The notes under the pieces were generated by a model. It was not told where the DNA came from. It did not search any database and saw nothing but the letters and a program-made list of their open reading frames with translations. Shown one piece after another: positions 33,655 to 42,601 of a stretch of 64,000 nt of DNA (positions within the stretch are counted from its first letter, which is position 1; the number at the start of each line of letters is the position of its first letter). Where the stretch lies: NCBI GenBank assembly GCA_035468985.1, contig DATISF010000078.1:1-64000 (forward strand), written 5' to 3'. Made by a program: the position numbers and the translations under genes. This DNA is from DASVHS01 sp035468985 (GTDB taxonomy: Bacteria > Acidobacteriota > Thermoanaerobaculia > Gp7-AA8).

Positions 33655-35343
33655 CTATTCCGCGGCCCTTGCATCGACGATGCTCATGCGGCCTCCGCTC
33701 TCCGCCCACCCGTCCGCCTCGATCTGCACGAGCAGGTCGATCGGTGCGCCGTTGATCGAGGCGTGGAGCTGCTTCGCCGAGGGCCAGATCACGGCTTTTC
33801 CCGTACCGCTCGCATCCGCCAGGTGCATCTCGCAGCACTCTTCGGCGAATGGGCGCTTTCCGGTGACGGATACGCGGCGGATCGCGAACAGCGGCTGCGC
33901 GTTCCCAGCTCCGAACGGCTGCAACATCTCGTGCGCCAGGACGAAATCGCGGGTGATTTCGGCGAGCGTCACGGCACCGTCGATCCGGGCCTCGCGGATG
34001 AACAGGCGCTCGTCGAGCCTGGCGAACTGCGCTCTCAGGCGCACGCGCAGCTCGGGGATCTTCGCCGCCGGCAGCGAGAACCCGCAGGCAAATTCGTGAC
34101 CGCCGAAGTGCGTGAAGAGATCACTCACCGACGAGAGCTGCTGGTGCAGGTTGATCGTCGGAATGCTGCGCCCGGAACCGACGGCATGCTCGCCGTCGAT
34201 CGAAATCGCGAGCGCCGGACGATGCATCTGCTGTGCGATGCGGCCGGCGGTGAGGCCGACCACGCCGCGATGCCAGCCTTCGCCGGCGAGAACGAGGATC
34301 CGCTCGTCTCCGGCGATCTGCTTCATGGCCTCGCCGCGCACCTCGACCTCGATCTGCTGCCGCTCGGCGTTGAGCCGATCGAGCTCTCCGCAGATCGCCC
34401 AGGCCTGATCGTCATCGTCGGCCGCGAAGAGGCGAATCGCCGTATCGGCCGATGCCAGCCGTCCCGCGGCGTTGATGCGCGGACCGATCTTGAATCCGAT
34501 GTCGGTGGCGCGCAGCGGGCGGCCCTGGAGTCCGGCGCGGCGCAACAACGCCCGCAGCCCGCGGTTGCGCGTGTCGGCCAGCCCGTCGAGTCCAAGGCGG
34601 GCGATGACCCGGTTCTCGCCGATGAGTGGAGCAACGTCGGCAACCGTGCCGATTGCGGCGATCTTCAGCAGGGACTCGATGGAGATCTTCTTGCCGCTGT
34701 GCCGGATCAGCTCGCAGCAGAGCTTGAACGCTACGCCGACGCCTGCGAGCTCCTTGAATGGATAGGCGCAGCCGTCCTGCTTCGGGTTGAGCACCGCCGC
34801 CGCTTCCGGCAGAACGCCGGGCGGGAGGTGGTGGTCGGTGATGATGACGTCGATCCCGCGCTCGATGGCGAGGCGCACCGGCTCGACGCTGCTGATCCCG
34901 CAGTCGACGGTGATCACCAGGCGAACCTTGCGCTCGGCGAGCACGCGCTCGAGCACCTCCATCTTCAGGCCGTAGCCGTCGACGAGCCGCTGGGGAACGA
35001 CGAATTCCGGATCGGCGCCGATCGACCGCAGCACCGTCTGCAGCATGACGATGGAGGTGACTCCGTCGACGTCGTAGTCGCCGTAGATGACGATCGTCTC
35101 GCGGTCGCGGATGGCCTGGAAGATGCGCTCGCACGCCGAGTCCATGCCGTGAATGCCCGCGGGATCGTGCAGGTCGCCGAGGGTCGGCGAGACGAAGCGC
35201 CTGAATTTCTCCGGCGTGTCGATGCCGCGCCGCGCGAAAACGGAGCGAAGCGTCGGGTTCGCCACCGGGATGGGTGCATCCGCCGGTTCGGCGAAGACCC
35301 AGGAGTCGTAGATCACTGAAGTCAGGGTAACCCCGATCGTCAT
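33655..35343 (-). CDS. recJ: Single-stranded-DNA exonuclease RecJ
   Basis: 5'-3' ssDNA exonuclease of recombination and mismatch repair. 562 residues: DHH-domain motifs YGDYDVDGVTS, TVDCGIS and ITDHHLPPG, then DHHA1 with GEGWHRGVVGL and FGGHEFACGFSL. The ATG at 35343 lies inside a CATCCTGAG-type repeat arm. A GTG at 35316 (MIYDSWVFAEP) is a plausible alternative that excludes the repeat. Start of the lptCA-lptB-rpoN direction of reading. Confidence 0.94.
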   Translation of the reverse strand: MTIGVTLTSVIYDSWVFAEPADAPIPVANPTLRSVFARRGIDTPEKFRRFVSPTLGDLHDPAGIHGMDSACERIFQAIRDRETIVIYGDYDVDGVTSIVMLQTVLRSIGADPEFVVPQRLVDGYGLKMEVLERVLAERKVRLVITVDCGISSVEPVRLAIERGIDVIITDHHLPPGVLPEAAAVLNPKQDGCAYPFKELAGVGVAFKLCCELIRHSGKKISIESLLKIAAIGTVADVAPLIGENRVIARLGLDGLADTRNRGLRALLRRAGLQGRPLRATDIGFKIGPRINAAGRLASADTAIRLFAADDDDQAWAICGELDRLNAERQQIEVEVRGEAMKQIAGDERILVLAGEGWHRGVVGLTAGRIAQQMHRPALAISIDGEHAVGSGRSIPTINLHQQLSSVSDLFTHFGGHEFACGFSLPAAKIPELRVRLRAQFARLDERLFIREARIDGAVTLAEITRDFVLAHEMLQPFGAGNAQPLFAIRRVSVTGKRPFAEECCEMHLADASGTGKAVIWPSAKQLHASINGAPIDLLVQIEADGWAESGGRMSIVDARAAE

Positions 35344-35415
35344 CCCGAGAGGCGAAGACGGCGAAGGATCTCATCCTGCGTCACCTGAGATCCTTCGCTG
35401 CGCTCAGGATGACGG
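35339..35415. repeat. Short CATCCTGAG hairpin
   Basis: Arms GTCATCCCGAGAGGCGAAGA and GAGATCCTTCGCTGCGCTCA between accA and recJ. It contributes the possible ATG of recJ (GGGATGACG on the minus strand). Lacks the outer terminal repeats of the long copies. Confidence 0.65.
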
Positions 35416-35430
35416 GAACTTCTATCCTTT

Positions 35431-36381
35431 CTATCCTTTCTCGAACACTCCCATTCTCCGGAACTTCTTGTATCGCTCTTCAGGGAGTAGAGACGGTTTC
35501 GTCTTCTGAAGCTCCTTCAGCGCCTTCTCCAGATACGGCGCGAGAAGCTCCGCGGCCTTCGCCGCATCGGCGTGGGCGCCGCCGGCTGGCTCGGGAACGA
35601 TCTCATCGATGATCCCGAGTTTCTTCAGGTCCTGCGCCGTGATCTTCATGGCCTCGGCTGCCTGCGCCGCGGCCGACGAGTTCTTCCAGAGGATGGCTGC
35701 GCATCCTTCCGGCGAGATCACGGAGTAGACGGCGTGCTCGAGCATCAGCACGCGATCACCGACCCCGATGGCCAACGCGCCGCCGCTTCCCCCTTCTCCG
35801 ATCACGGTGATGACGATCGGAACGCTCAGCGCCGCCATCTCCCGCAGATTCATCGCGATCGCCTCGGCCTGCCCGCGCTCCTCCGCACCGACGCCGGGAT
35901 AGGCGCCCTGCGTGTCGATGAAGGAGAAGATCGGAACGCGGAACTTCGCGGCCAGCTTCATGACCCGCAGTGCTTTCCGGAATCCTTCCGGACGCGGCTG
36001 GCCGAAATTGCGCAGCACCTTCTCCTTCGTGTTTCTCCCCTTCTGATGGCCGACGATGCAGCAGGGCTGGCCGCGAAACCTTGCGAAGCCGGTGACGATG
36101 GCCGCGTCATCGCCGAAGTTGCGGTCGCCGTGAATCTCGATGAATTCCTCGAACAGCGCGGCCACGAAATCGAGCGTGTAGGGCCGCTGGGGATGCCGGG
36201 CGACGAGCGTCTTCTGCCACGGCGTAAGGTTCGAATAAATTTCGGTTGAGACTTTGGTAAGCTCTCGTTGGAGCGCGTCGATCTCGGCCTGTTTCGGGTC
36301 ACCCTCGAGGGCTGCGAGCTCTTCGATCCTGCGGCGGATCTTGAGGATGGGCTCTTCGAACTGGGACAGATCGCCGTTCAT
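35431..36381 (-). CDS. accA: Acetyl-CoA carboxylase carboxyltransferase alpha subunit
   Basis: 316 residues, full family length. Transfers CO2 from biotin to acetyl-CoA as AccA2D2. Coiled N-terminus (EEPILKIRRRIEELAAL), then HPQRPYTLDFV, DRNFGDDAAIVTGFARF, SFIDTQGAYPGVGAEERGQA, GEGGSGGALAIGVGD and SVISPEGCAAILWK. Divergent from the 36401 gene with a 19-bp gap. No accD in the window. Confidence 0.97.
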   Translation of the reverse strand: MNGDLSQFEEPILKIRRRIEELAALEGDPKQAEIDALQRELTKVSTEIYSNLTPWQKTLVARHPQRPYTLDFVAALFEEFIEIHGDRNFGDDAAIVTGFARFRGQPCCIVGHQKGRNTKEKVLRNFGQPRPEGFRKALRVMKLAAKFRVPIFSFIDTQGAYPGVGAEERGQAEAIAMNLREMAALSVPIVITVIGEGGSGGALAIGVGDRVLMLEHAVYSVISPEGCAAILWKNSSAAAQAAEAMKITAQDLKKLGIIDEIVPEPAGGAHADAAKAAELLAPYLEKALKELQKTKPSLLPEERYKKFRRMGVFEKG

Positions 36382-36400
36382 GAGGCGCAGACGCTAACAA

Positions 36401-36943
36401 ATGGACAGCATGCTGGCAACTGAACCGACGGCCGCTACAGAAGAGAAACGACTTACGGCTCCTCCGCTCGAAACGTGGGCGGACAACGAGCGCATGCGTC
36501 ACGTGCCTCCGCTCGACTGGATGATCCGGAAGACCGATGTCGATCTGCGCGAGTGGATCCACAAACTGGCGGCCGTTTTCGCCTCTCTTCCGGCCTCCGA
36601 CCCTCGCTCTTCCGTCATCGACAGCGAGCTGCGCGCCCTCGGCGGAGCGATCGACCGGTTGGCGGATGTCGCCAAACCATCGCGATACAACGCCAACGGC
36701 GGCGATCTCGCCTCGCGACTCGATGCCGCCCTTACGCACGCCGTCTCATGTCTGCGCTCGCTCGAGCCGACGCCGTTCGGAAAGCGCTATCCGTTCCACA
36801 CCGGGGACCGATCGAAGGGAGAGCCGGTCTACTCGTCGCTTCTGGCCGTGATGTGCCATGTCGATAGGATCGTTCCGCTCGTGCGCGAGATCGATCCTGA
36901 CGTCGATGGAGCCCCGGCTTCAGCCGGTTCGAACCCCGGCTGA
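36401..36943 (+). CDS. Hypothetical protein, repeat-terminated
   Basis: 180 residues, no signal or TM. Helical, with RMRHVPPLDWMIRKTDVDLR near 32 and a Leu/Ala-rich middle (LRALGGAIDRLADVA). Codon use resembles neighbours, so it is probably real. From residue 169 to the stop it is encoded by a 52-bp family-3 palindrome (DGAPASAGSNPG), meaning the native C-terminus was overwritten. Divergent from accA, convergent with priA. Not recognised. Confidence 0.6.
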   Translation: MDSMLATEPTAATEEKRLTAPPLETWADNERMRHVPPLDWMIRKTDVDLREWIHKLAAVFASLPASDPRSSVIDSELRALGGAIDRLADVAKPSRYNANGGDLASRLDAALTHAVSCLRSLEPTPFGKRYPFHTGDRSKGEPVYSSLLAVMCHVDRIVPLVREIDPDVDGAPASAGSNPG

Positions 36944-36957
36944 AGCCGGGGCTCCAT
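36906..36957. repeat. Family-3 palindromic element, 52 bp, perfect arms
   Basis: ATGGAGCCCCGGCTTCAGCC / GGCTGAAGCCGGGGCTCCAT, the best-preserved copy. It holds the stop codon of the 36401 gene and ends 2 bp before the priA stop, so it could also serve as a bidirectional terminator. Confidence 0.85.
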
Positions 36958-36959
36958 TC

Positions 36960-39377
36960 TCAAAGGATATTGATCGGGTCGACGTCGATCGCCACGTCGA
37001 CACCCTTCCACTTTCGCGGCACCACTACCGCCTCCACCGCCCTCCGCAACGCGTTCCGCTGTGGAGACCGCAGCAGGATCTGATAACGCCACACGCCCTT
37101 GATGCGCGACAGCGGCGCGGGTGCCGGCCCCTGCACGCGCGTACCGGCCAGCGGCTGGAGCGCTTCTTCGAGCATGCGTCCGCAATCGGATGCTGCTCGC
37201 TGCACGAGCTCGGCGCGCTCGCCGCGGAACAGCAGCGCGATCATCGACGTCACCGGCGGGTAGTGGAACGTGCGGCGGAACTGGATCTCCGCTTCGTAAA
37301 ACGCCTCATAGTCGTGATGCGTGGCGTGCTGGATCGCGTAATGCGTCGGGAATGCGGTCTGGATCATCACCTTCCCGCGCAACTCTCCCCGCCCCGATCT
37401 CCCCGCCACCTGAGTCAGCAGATAGAAGGTCTTCTCCGCCGAACGGAAATCGGGGTAGCCGAGGATGGAGTCGGCGTTGAGGACGGTGGTCAGCGTGACG
37501 TTCGGGAAGTGATGTCCCTTGCTCAGCATCTGCGTTCCGATCAGCGCCTGGGTCTGCTGCGTGCGGAACCGATCGAGGATGCGGACGAGCTCTCCTTTCT
37601 TCCGCGTCGAATCGCGGTCGAGGACTTCGACGGCGACGCCGGGAAACTCGCGCACGAAGCGCTCGGCGACCTTCTCCGTTCCGAATCCGATCGGCTGCAG
37701 GACCTCGCCGCCGCACACCTCGCACTTCGCCGGAATCGGCTTCCGCAGTCCGCAGTAGTGGCAGATGAGCAGCCCTAGCCGCCGATGGACAGTCAGCGTG
37801 ACGCTGCAATCGCGGCAGCGGTACTCGTGTCCGCACTCACGGCACAGCAGGAACGGTGCGTAGCCGCGGCGGTTGATCAGGATGATGGCCTGCTCGCCGG
37901 CCGTGAACGTCTCGCGCAGGGCATCCTTCATCGGCGCGCTGAAGAGGATCATGCCGCGATCCTCCTTCTCGCCGCGCTCGCCTCGCAAATCGATGATCTC
38001 CACCTCGGGCAGCGGCCGGTCTTCGACGCGCTCGTTCATCATCAGGAGGGTGTACTTGCTTCGCGCGGCGTTCTCGCGGCTCTCGAGCGACGGCGTCGCT
38101 GATCCGAGGACGACGGGGATGTTGCGCATCTGGGCGCGGACGACGGCGAGGTCGCGCGCGTTGTACCGCGGCGCCTCCTCCTGCTTGTACGCGCCGTCCC
38201 CCTCCTCGTCGACCACCAGGATCCCGAGGCGCTGAAACGGCGTGAAGAGCGCGGAGCGCGGCCCGATGGCGACATCGACCTCGCCGCGCCGCGTCCGCCA
38301 CCACTGGTCGTAGCGCTCGCTGGCCGAAAGACTGCTGTGCAGGATGGCGATGCGGTCGCCGAAACGTTCGCGAAGGCGCGCCGCGAACACCGGCGTGAGC
38401 GAGATCTCCGGAACGAGCAGCAGCGCCTGCTCTCCCCGCTTCACCACCTCGCGCATCACCTCGATGTACACCTCCGTTTTTCCGCTTCCGGTCACCCCTT
38501 CGAGAAGAAACGGCGCAAAGGTTCCGAGCGATGACTTGATCGCGTTGATCGCCTCGATCTGCTGTCGCGAGTGGCGAAGCTCGAGGGCGGCCGCGGGATC
38601 GAGCCCGGCCAGGAATGCGTCGAGCGTGTGCCGGCGCGGGCGGCGTTCGATCCTGACGATTCCTTTTTTCAGGAGTGCCGACAGCACGGCCGTGCTGACG
38701 CCCTCGTGCTCGAGTGCGCGGACGGAAAGCTCGCCGCCCCGCCTCCGCAGGCGTTCGACCGCCGCGGTCTGCTTGTCCGTCAGCACGCCCGGTTCGGCAT
38801 CGAGTACGGCGAATCGATCGTAGCGGACGCCTTTCGTGTCGAGCAGACGGTCGCGAACGACGATGATGCCGGCATCGCGCAGGCGTTCGATCGCCGAGCG
38901 CGAGACGTTCATCTCGCGCAGGAGCAGCGGGCGCTTGCGCAGCTCGTCGATGATGTCTCGATCGGTTTCGAGAATCTGCTGCGCCTCGCTCGCGGCGGCA
39001 ATCATCTCGTCCGACGCGACGAACGCCGCTTCGCGCGTTCCACGTGCGCCCATGTTCGCCGGCAGGGCAACGCGGAGCATCTCGCCGAGCGGCGCGAGGT
39101 AATAGTCCGAAGCCCAGCGGCAGAGCTGGATGATCTCAGGCAGCAGCGGCGGCTCGTCTTCGTCGAGCACACTGCGCACCGGCTTGAGCTTCTGCGCGTC
39201 CGTGGTGTCGTTGAATCCGACGACGAAGCCGGTCGTCAGCTTCGATCCGATCTCCACCTCGACGCGCGATCCGAGACGGACGGAGTCGCGGAGAGGATCG
39301 GGAATCGTGTAGGTGAACGTGCCGTGGACCGCGACGGGAACGGCCACCTCGGCGTACGTGGCCAGGCCCTGAGTCAT
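36960..39377 (-). CDS. priA: Primosomal replication-restart helicase PriA
   Basis: 805 residues: N-terminal 3'-DNA-binding domain (ATYAEVAVPVAVHGTFTYTI), Walker A GVTGSGKTEVY near 395, a DEEG box (VVDEEGDGAYKQE), the zinc-binding Cys pairs (LLCRECGHEYRCRDCS; ICHYCGL; KCEVCGGE) and helicase motifs V-VI (VAGRSGRG). The usual box is DEEH; here the last residue is Gly. ATG overlaps the upstream gene stop (ATGA); in-frame codons further upstream are antisense to YfhO. Confidence 0.95.
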   Translation of the reverse strand: MTQGLATYAEVAVPVAVHGTFTYTIPDPLRDSVRLGSRVEVEIGSKLTTGFVVGFNDTTDAQKLKPVRSVLDEDEPPLLPEIIQLCRWASDYYLAPLGEMLRVALPANMGARGTREAAFVASDEMIAAASEAQQILETDRDIIDELRKRPLLLREMNVSRSAIERLRDAGIIVVRDRLLDTKGVRYDRFAVLDAEPGVLTDKQTAAVERLRRRGGELSVRALEHEGVSTAVLSALLKKGIVRIERRPRRHTLDAFLAGLDPAAALELRHSRQQIEAINAIKSSLGTFAPFLLEGVTGSGKTEVYIEVMREVVKRGEQALLLVPEISLTPVFAARLRERFGDRIAILHSSLSASERYDQWWRTRRGEVDVAIGPRSALFTPFQRLGILVVDEEGDGAYKQEEAPRYNARDLAVVRAQMRNIPVVLGSATPSLESRENAARSKYTLLMMNERVEDRPLPEVEIIDLRGERGEKEDRGMILFSAPMKDALRETFTAGEQAIILINRRGYAPFLLCRECGHEYRCRDCSVTLTVHRRLGLLICHYCGLRKPIPAKCEVCGGEVLQPIGFGTEKVAERFVREFPGVAVEVLDRDSTRKKGELVRILDRFRTQQTQALIGTQMLSKGHHFPNVTLTTVLNADSILGYPDFRSAEKTFYLLTQVAGRSGRGELRGKVMIQTAFPTHYAIQHATHHDYEAFYEAEIQFRRTFHYPPVTSMIALLFRGERAELVQRAASDCGRMLEEALQPLAGTRVQGPAPAPLSRIKGVWRYQILLRSPQRNALRRAVEAVVVPRKWKGVDVAIDVDPINIL

Positions 39378-40246
39378 GTCCGGATCTTCATCCGGTAGAA
39401 CGCCGCGGCCGCGATGGCGAGGGCCGCGGCGATGGATGCGGCGGCTTCCGTCCAGGGCAACCGATGGCGAGGCTTCGTCGGCAGCGACATCTCGTAGACA
39501 CCGAAGTCCTGGCTCTGCGCGGCGATCGAGGTTCCGGCCACGATCATCTTCCCGCTGCCGTTGATGCCGGTGATGATCAGGGCCGATGGAACACCGCCTC
39601 CAGCAGGTGTCGACCCCGGCTGAAGCCGGGGCTCCATGACCTCCGCGAGATCCCACGAGCGCTGCTCGTGGGGACCGAGATAGAGGCGCCGTTCTTCGGG
39701 GATGGTTTCACTCCTCAGCGAAAAATATAGCGGGAAGCCTCGCGTCTCCACTGCGTAGACCTTGTACCGTGCTCCGGCGGGCACGTGCAGCACGGTCGAT
39801 TCGCCGGTGCCGATCGCATCCCCGGCCGGGATCGCGTTGAGGACCGCACCGACGTCGAGTCCCGGCGGCTCGTTTGCCGCCCGCGTGTACACCTGCGCCT
39901 GGGCGACGACCGGCGCGGTCGAGCGGATGCGCAGCGCTCCGATCGCTCCGGCGTCGCCCGTGAGCTGCGGTCCGATCTCGGCTGCGCCCGATTGACCCGG
40001 CCCGAGCTGAAGCGTGATCGAGCGCGGCGTCGCATTCGGCTGCCCGGCGGGAAAAAACGAGAGCGTGACGTCGTTCATGGCCCGCCCCATGTCGGTGAAA
40101 TACACGGTCGTGTAAAAGCTCCGTCCTCCGAGACCTGTGACGCGCCCGACGACCGGAACCCATGCCTCGCGCGCCGGGTAGCCGGCCAGCAGCGTATGGG
40201 CTGCGAGAACGCAGGTGGCGATGCCTGTGAGAGACTTTCTCCGCAC
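39374..40246 (-). CDS. Secreted beta-rich protein with C-terminal membrane anchor
   Basis: 290 residues. Signal peptide (TGIATCVLAAHTLLAGYPAR), then a beta-rich ectodomain with GGRSFYTTVYFTDMG, ALRIRSTAPVVAQAQVYTR and FPLYFSLRSE, and a C-terminal TM helix (about 262-283, AAASIAAALAIAAAAF) with a basic end, giving an N-out anchor. Codons 204-221 (MEPRLQPGSTPAGG) come from a 52-bp family-3 repeat in a loop. GTG start, 15 bp from the divergent YfhO ATG; coupled to priA. Function unknown. Confidence 0.68.
   Translation of the reverse strand: MRRKSLTGIATCVLAAHTLLAGYPAREAWVPVVGRVTGLGGRSFYTTVYFTDMGRAMNDVTLSFFPAGQPNATPRSITLQLGPGQSGAAEIGPQLTGDAGAIGALRIRSTAPVVAQAQVYTRAANEPPGLDVGAVLNAIPAGDAIGTGESTVLHVPAGARYKVYAVETRGFPLYFSLRSETIPEERRLYLGPHEQRSWDLAEVMEPRLQPGSTPAGGGVPSALIITGINGSGKMIVAGTSIAAQSQDFGVYEMSLPTKPRHRLPWTEAAASIAAALAIAAAAFYRMKIRT
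39586..39637. repeat. Family-3 palindromic element, 52 bp, inside a CDS
   Basis: Left arm diverged (ATGGAACACCGCCTCCAGCA), right arm intact (CCCCGGCTGAAGCCGGGGCT). Same 52-bp length as copies at 36906 and 50383. In frame in the secreted protein at codons 204-221. Confidence 0.75.
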
Positions 40247-40261
40247 CGAAGCGATCTTCTC

Positions 40262-42601
40262 ATGAGCCTGATGCTGTACTCCGCCTGCGCCGCGGGAGCG
40301 CTGTACGCCGCGCAGCGAGTTCGGGCCTTCCCGCGGGCCATCGCCATCGTTCTGTTCGTCCTGCCGCTCTTGTTCACGGGACGCGCACTGTTCACGGGCG
40401 CGATCTTCGGTCCTGTCGATCTCGCCTACACCTCAGAACCGCTCGCCTCGATGGCGCACAGCTCCGGCGTCGATGCGGTCGCCAATCCTTCGATCTCCGA
40501 TGTGTACGCCGAGTTCATGCCGTGGAACGACGCGCTCCGCCGATCGATCGGGCGTCACGAGTGGCCGCTGTGGAACCCGTACGAGCTTTGTGGCGCGCCG
40601 CTGGCCGGTACGGCGCAGTCATCGCCGTACCATCCGATCACGATGGCCGGCCTGCTGATTCCCATCCGGCAGTCGTTCGCGTTCGCGGCCGCGGCGATGC
40701 TGCTGACCGCGGCGCTCTCCGCATTTCTTTTTTTCCGGGAACTCGTCGAATCCGATCTGGCGGCACTGTTCGGTGCCGCGGCATGGATGGCCTCGACGCA
40801 TCTGCTGTTTTTCGCCGGCACCGCCCTCGTCCTCGCGGCCAGCGTCATCCCGTTCGTTCTCCTCGGCGCGCGGCGTGTTGCGCTGGAGCCCGGACGGAAG
40901 TCGATGGCGATCCTCACGACGGCGTTGCTGCTCGTCGTTCTCGCCGGGCATCCGGAGAGCGCGATGCACATTGTTCTGTTCGCGATGGTGTACTTCGGCG
41001 TGGCACTGTGGAGCGGCGGCCGTCCCCGGCCGCCGGCGATCGTCTCCGGACTGGCGGCAGGATTGATCGCTCTGCTCCTTGCCGCGATCTTCCTGCTGCC
41101 CATCTTCGAAGTCATTCCGCAGAGCGAGGAGTACGTGCACCGCGCTCTCGGATACCGGCAGGTCAGTTCCACGCCCGCGCAACTCGCCCACCGGTTGGCC
41201 GCGAATTTCTTTCCGTTCGTCGAAGGAGCGGCCGGAGTCGAGGAGCGCAGGCACGCGCCCGAGGTCGGGCATGGATGGCTTGCGACGGCGTACGCGGGAT
41301 CGATGGTCTTCGCTCCGGCGATTTTCGGTTTCATGCGCTGGCGATCGCGCGAACGATGGTTTTTTCTCGGCGCGATCGTCTGGGGACTGGGCGCCGGCAT
41401 CGCCGCCCCCGGCATCGTTCATCTGCTGACGCATCTTCCGGGCTTCTCCATCGCCGTCAACGACCGGATGATCGCGTTTGCCACGCTGGGGATGTGCGCG
41501 CTGGCGTCGATGGGGTTGGATCGCGCCGGCGACACGCTCGCGAAACTCTTTGCCGGAGTTGGGCTCGCCATTCTGGTGGCGTTCCTGATCTCGACCGGCA
41601 TCGCGCCCGATTACCTGCGCGTCAACGCCATGCGAGCGCTGATCCCGGTCATCCTCGCCAGCTGCGCGCTGATTGTGCTGCGGAAACCTCGCGCCTTGAT
41701 CGCCGTGGTCGTGCTCCTGCTGCTGCAGCGGGCCGGCGAAGCCTCACGGATGCAACCGACCATTCCGGCGAAAGCGTTCTATCCGCCGTTTGCCGGGCTT
41801 TCCATGATGCGCGGCAGCAAGCCGTTCCGGATCACCGGCATGGGGACGATGTTCACGCCCGAGCTGTCGACGCACTACGGCCTCGAGGACGTCCGCGGAT
41901 TTCAAGGTCTCACCTTCAACCGGCTGTGGGAAACGTATCCGTTGTGGTGCATCAGGCAGCCGGTCTGGTCGAATCGTGTCGACCGGCTCGATTCGCCACT
42001 GCTCTCGCTCATGAACGTGCGGTTTGCAATCGCGCCGCCGGCGATGCCGCTGCCTCCGTGGTGGCAAACACGCGCGCGATATCCGGGATACGCGATCGTC
42101 GAGAACACGCGGGTCCTGCCGCGAGCGTTCGTCCCGCGCTCCGTGCAGATCATCGCGAAGCCGGATGTGCGCACTCTGGCTGCGATCGACGATTTCAACG
42201 ACCGGAGCGTCGTCGAGGACACGACCGCCCGTTCGTGGGCACCGAACGGGCCCGGAACCGTGGCCATCCGCGGCAATCGACTCCAGGCCCACATGGACGC
42301 ACCCGGTTGGGTGCTCGTGTCGAATGCGAACTGGAAGGGCTGGATCGCGCGCGAACGCGGTCGGCGGATCCCGCTCCACTTCGGCAATCACGCCTTCATC
42401 GCGTTCTATCTCAGCGCCGGCGATCACGAGGTCGAGCTGACGTATCGGCCGCGCTCATTCGTGATCGGCGCCTGGATCAGCGGCGTGACGGCGCTGCTGC
42501 TCTTCGCCTACGTGTCGATGCCGAGGTCCGCCATGACCTTCTTCATGTCGTTCCAGACATCTTTCTTCGCTGAAGGTGTGCGGAGAAGATACGCGGGGTG
42601 A
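40262..42601 (+). CDS. YfhO-family polytopic membrane protein
   Basis: 779 residues. About 12 TM helices in the first 500 residues, with luminal loop motifs typical of YfhO/GT-C-like proteins (PSISDVYAEFMPWNDALRRS, WPLWNPYELCGAPLAGTAQS), then a soluble part (about 500-740) with VLPRAFVPRSVQII and SNANWKGWIARERGR, and a last TM helix. Firmicute YfhO glycosylates lipoteichoic acid; the acceptor here is unknown. Codons 249-259 derive from a 30-bp palindrome shared with the GNAT gene. The last 94 bp run antisense over the UDG 3' end. Confidence 0.82.
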   Translation: MSLMLYSACAAGALYAAQRVRAFPRAIAIVLFVLPLLFTGRALFTGAIFGPVDLAYTSEPLASMAHSSGVDAVANPSISDVYAEFMPWNDALRRSIGRHEWPLWNPYELCGAPLAGTAQSSPYHPITMAGLLIPIRQSFAFAAAAMLLTAALSAFLFFRELVESDLAALFGAAAWMASTHLLFFAGTALVLAASVIPFVLLGARRVALEPGRKSMAILTTALLLVVLAGHPESAMHIVLFAMVYFGVALWSGGRPRPPAIVSGLAAGLIALLLAAIFLLPIFEVIPQSEEYVHRALGYRQVSSTPAQLAHRLAANFFPFVEGAAGVEERRHAPEVGHGWLATAYAGSMVFAPAIFGFMRWRSRERWFFLGAIVWGLGAGIAAPGIVHLLTHLPGFSIAVNDRMIAFATLGMCALASMGLDRAGDTLAKLFAGVGLAILVAFLISTGIAPDYLRVNAMRALIPVILASCALIVLRKPRALIAVVVLLLLQRAGEASRMQPTIPAKAFYPPFAGLSMMRGSKPFRITGMGTMFTPELSTHYGLEDVRGFQGLTFNRLWETYPLWCIRQPVWSNRVDRLDSPLLSLMNVRFAIAPPAMPLPPWWQTRARYPGYAIVENTRVLPRAFVPRSVQIIAKPDVRTLAAIDDFNDRSVVEDTTARSWAPNGPGTVAIRGNRLQAHMDAPGWVLVSNANWKGWIARERGRRIPLHFGNHAFIAFYLSAGDHEVELTYRPRSFVIGAWISGVTALLLFAYVSMPRSAMTFFMSFQTSFFAEGVRRRYAG
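41008..41037. repeat. Family-4 30-bp palindrome inside YfhO gene
   Basis: Identical over 30 bp to 15603-15632 (opposite strand). Translated as SGGRPRPPA here and ERRPSPAAG there, so it is in different frames and orientations. Confidence 0.75.
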
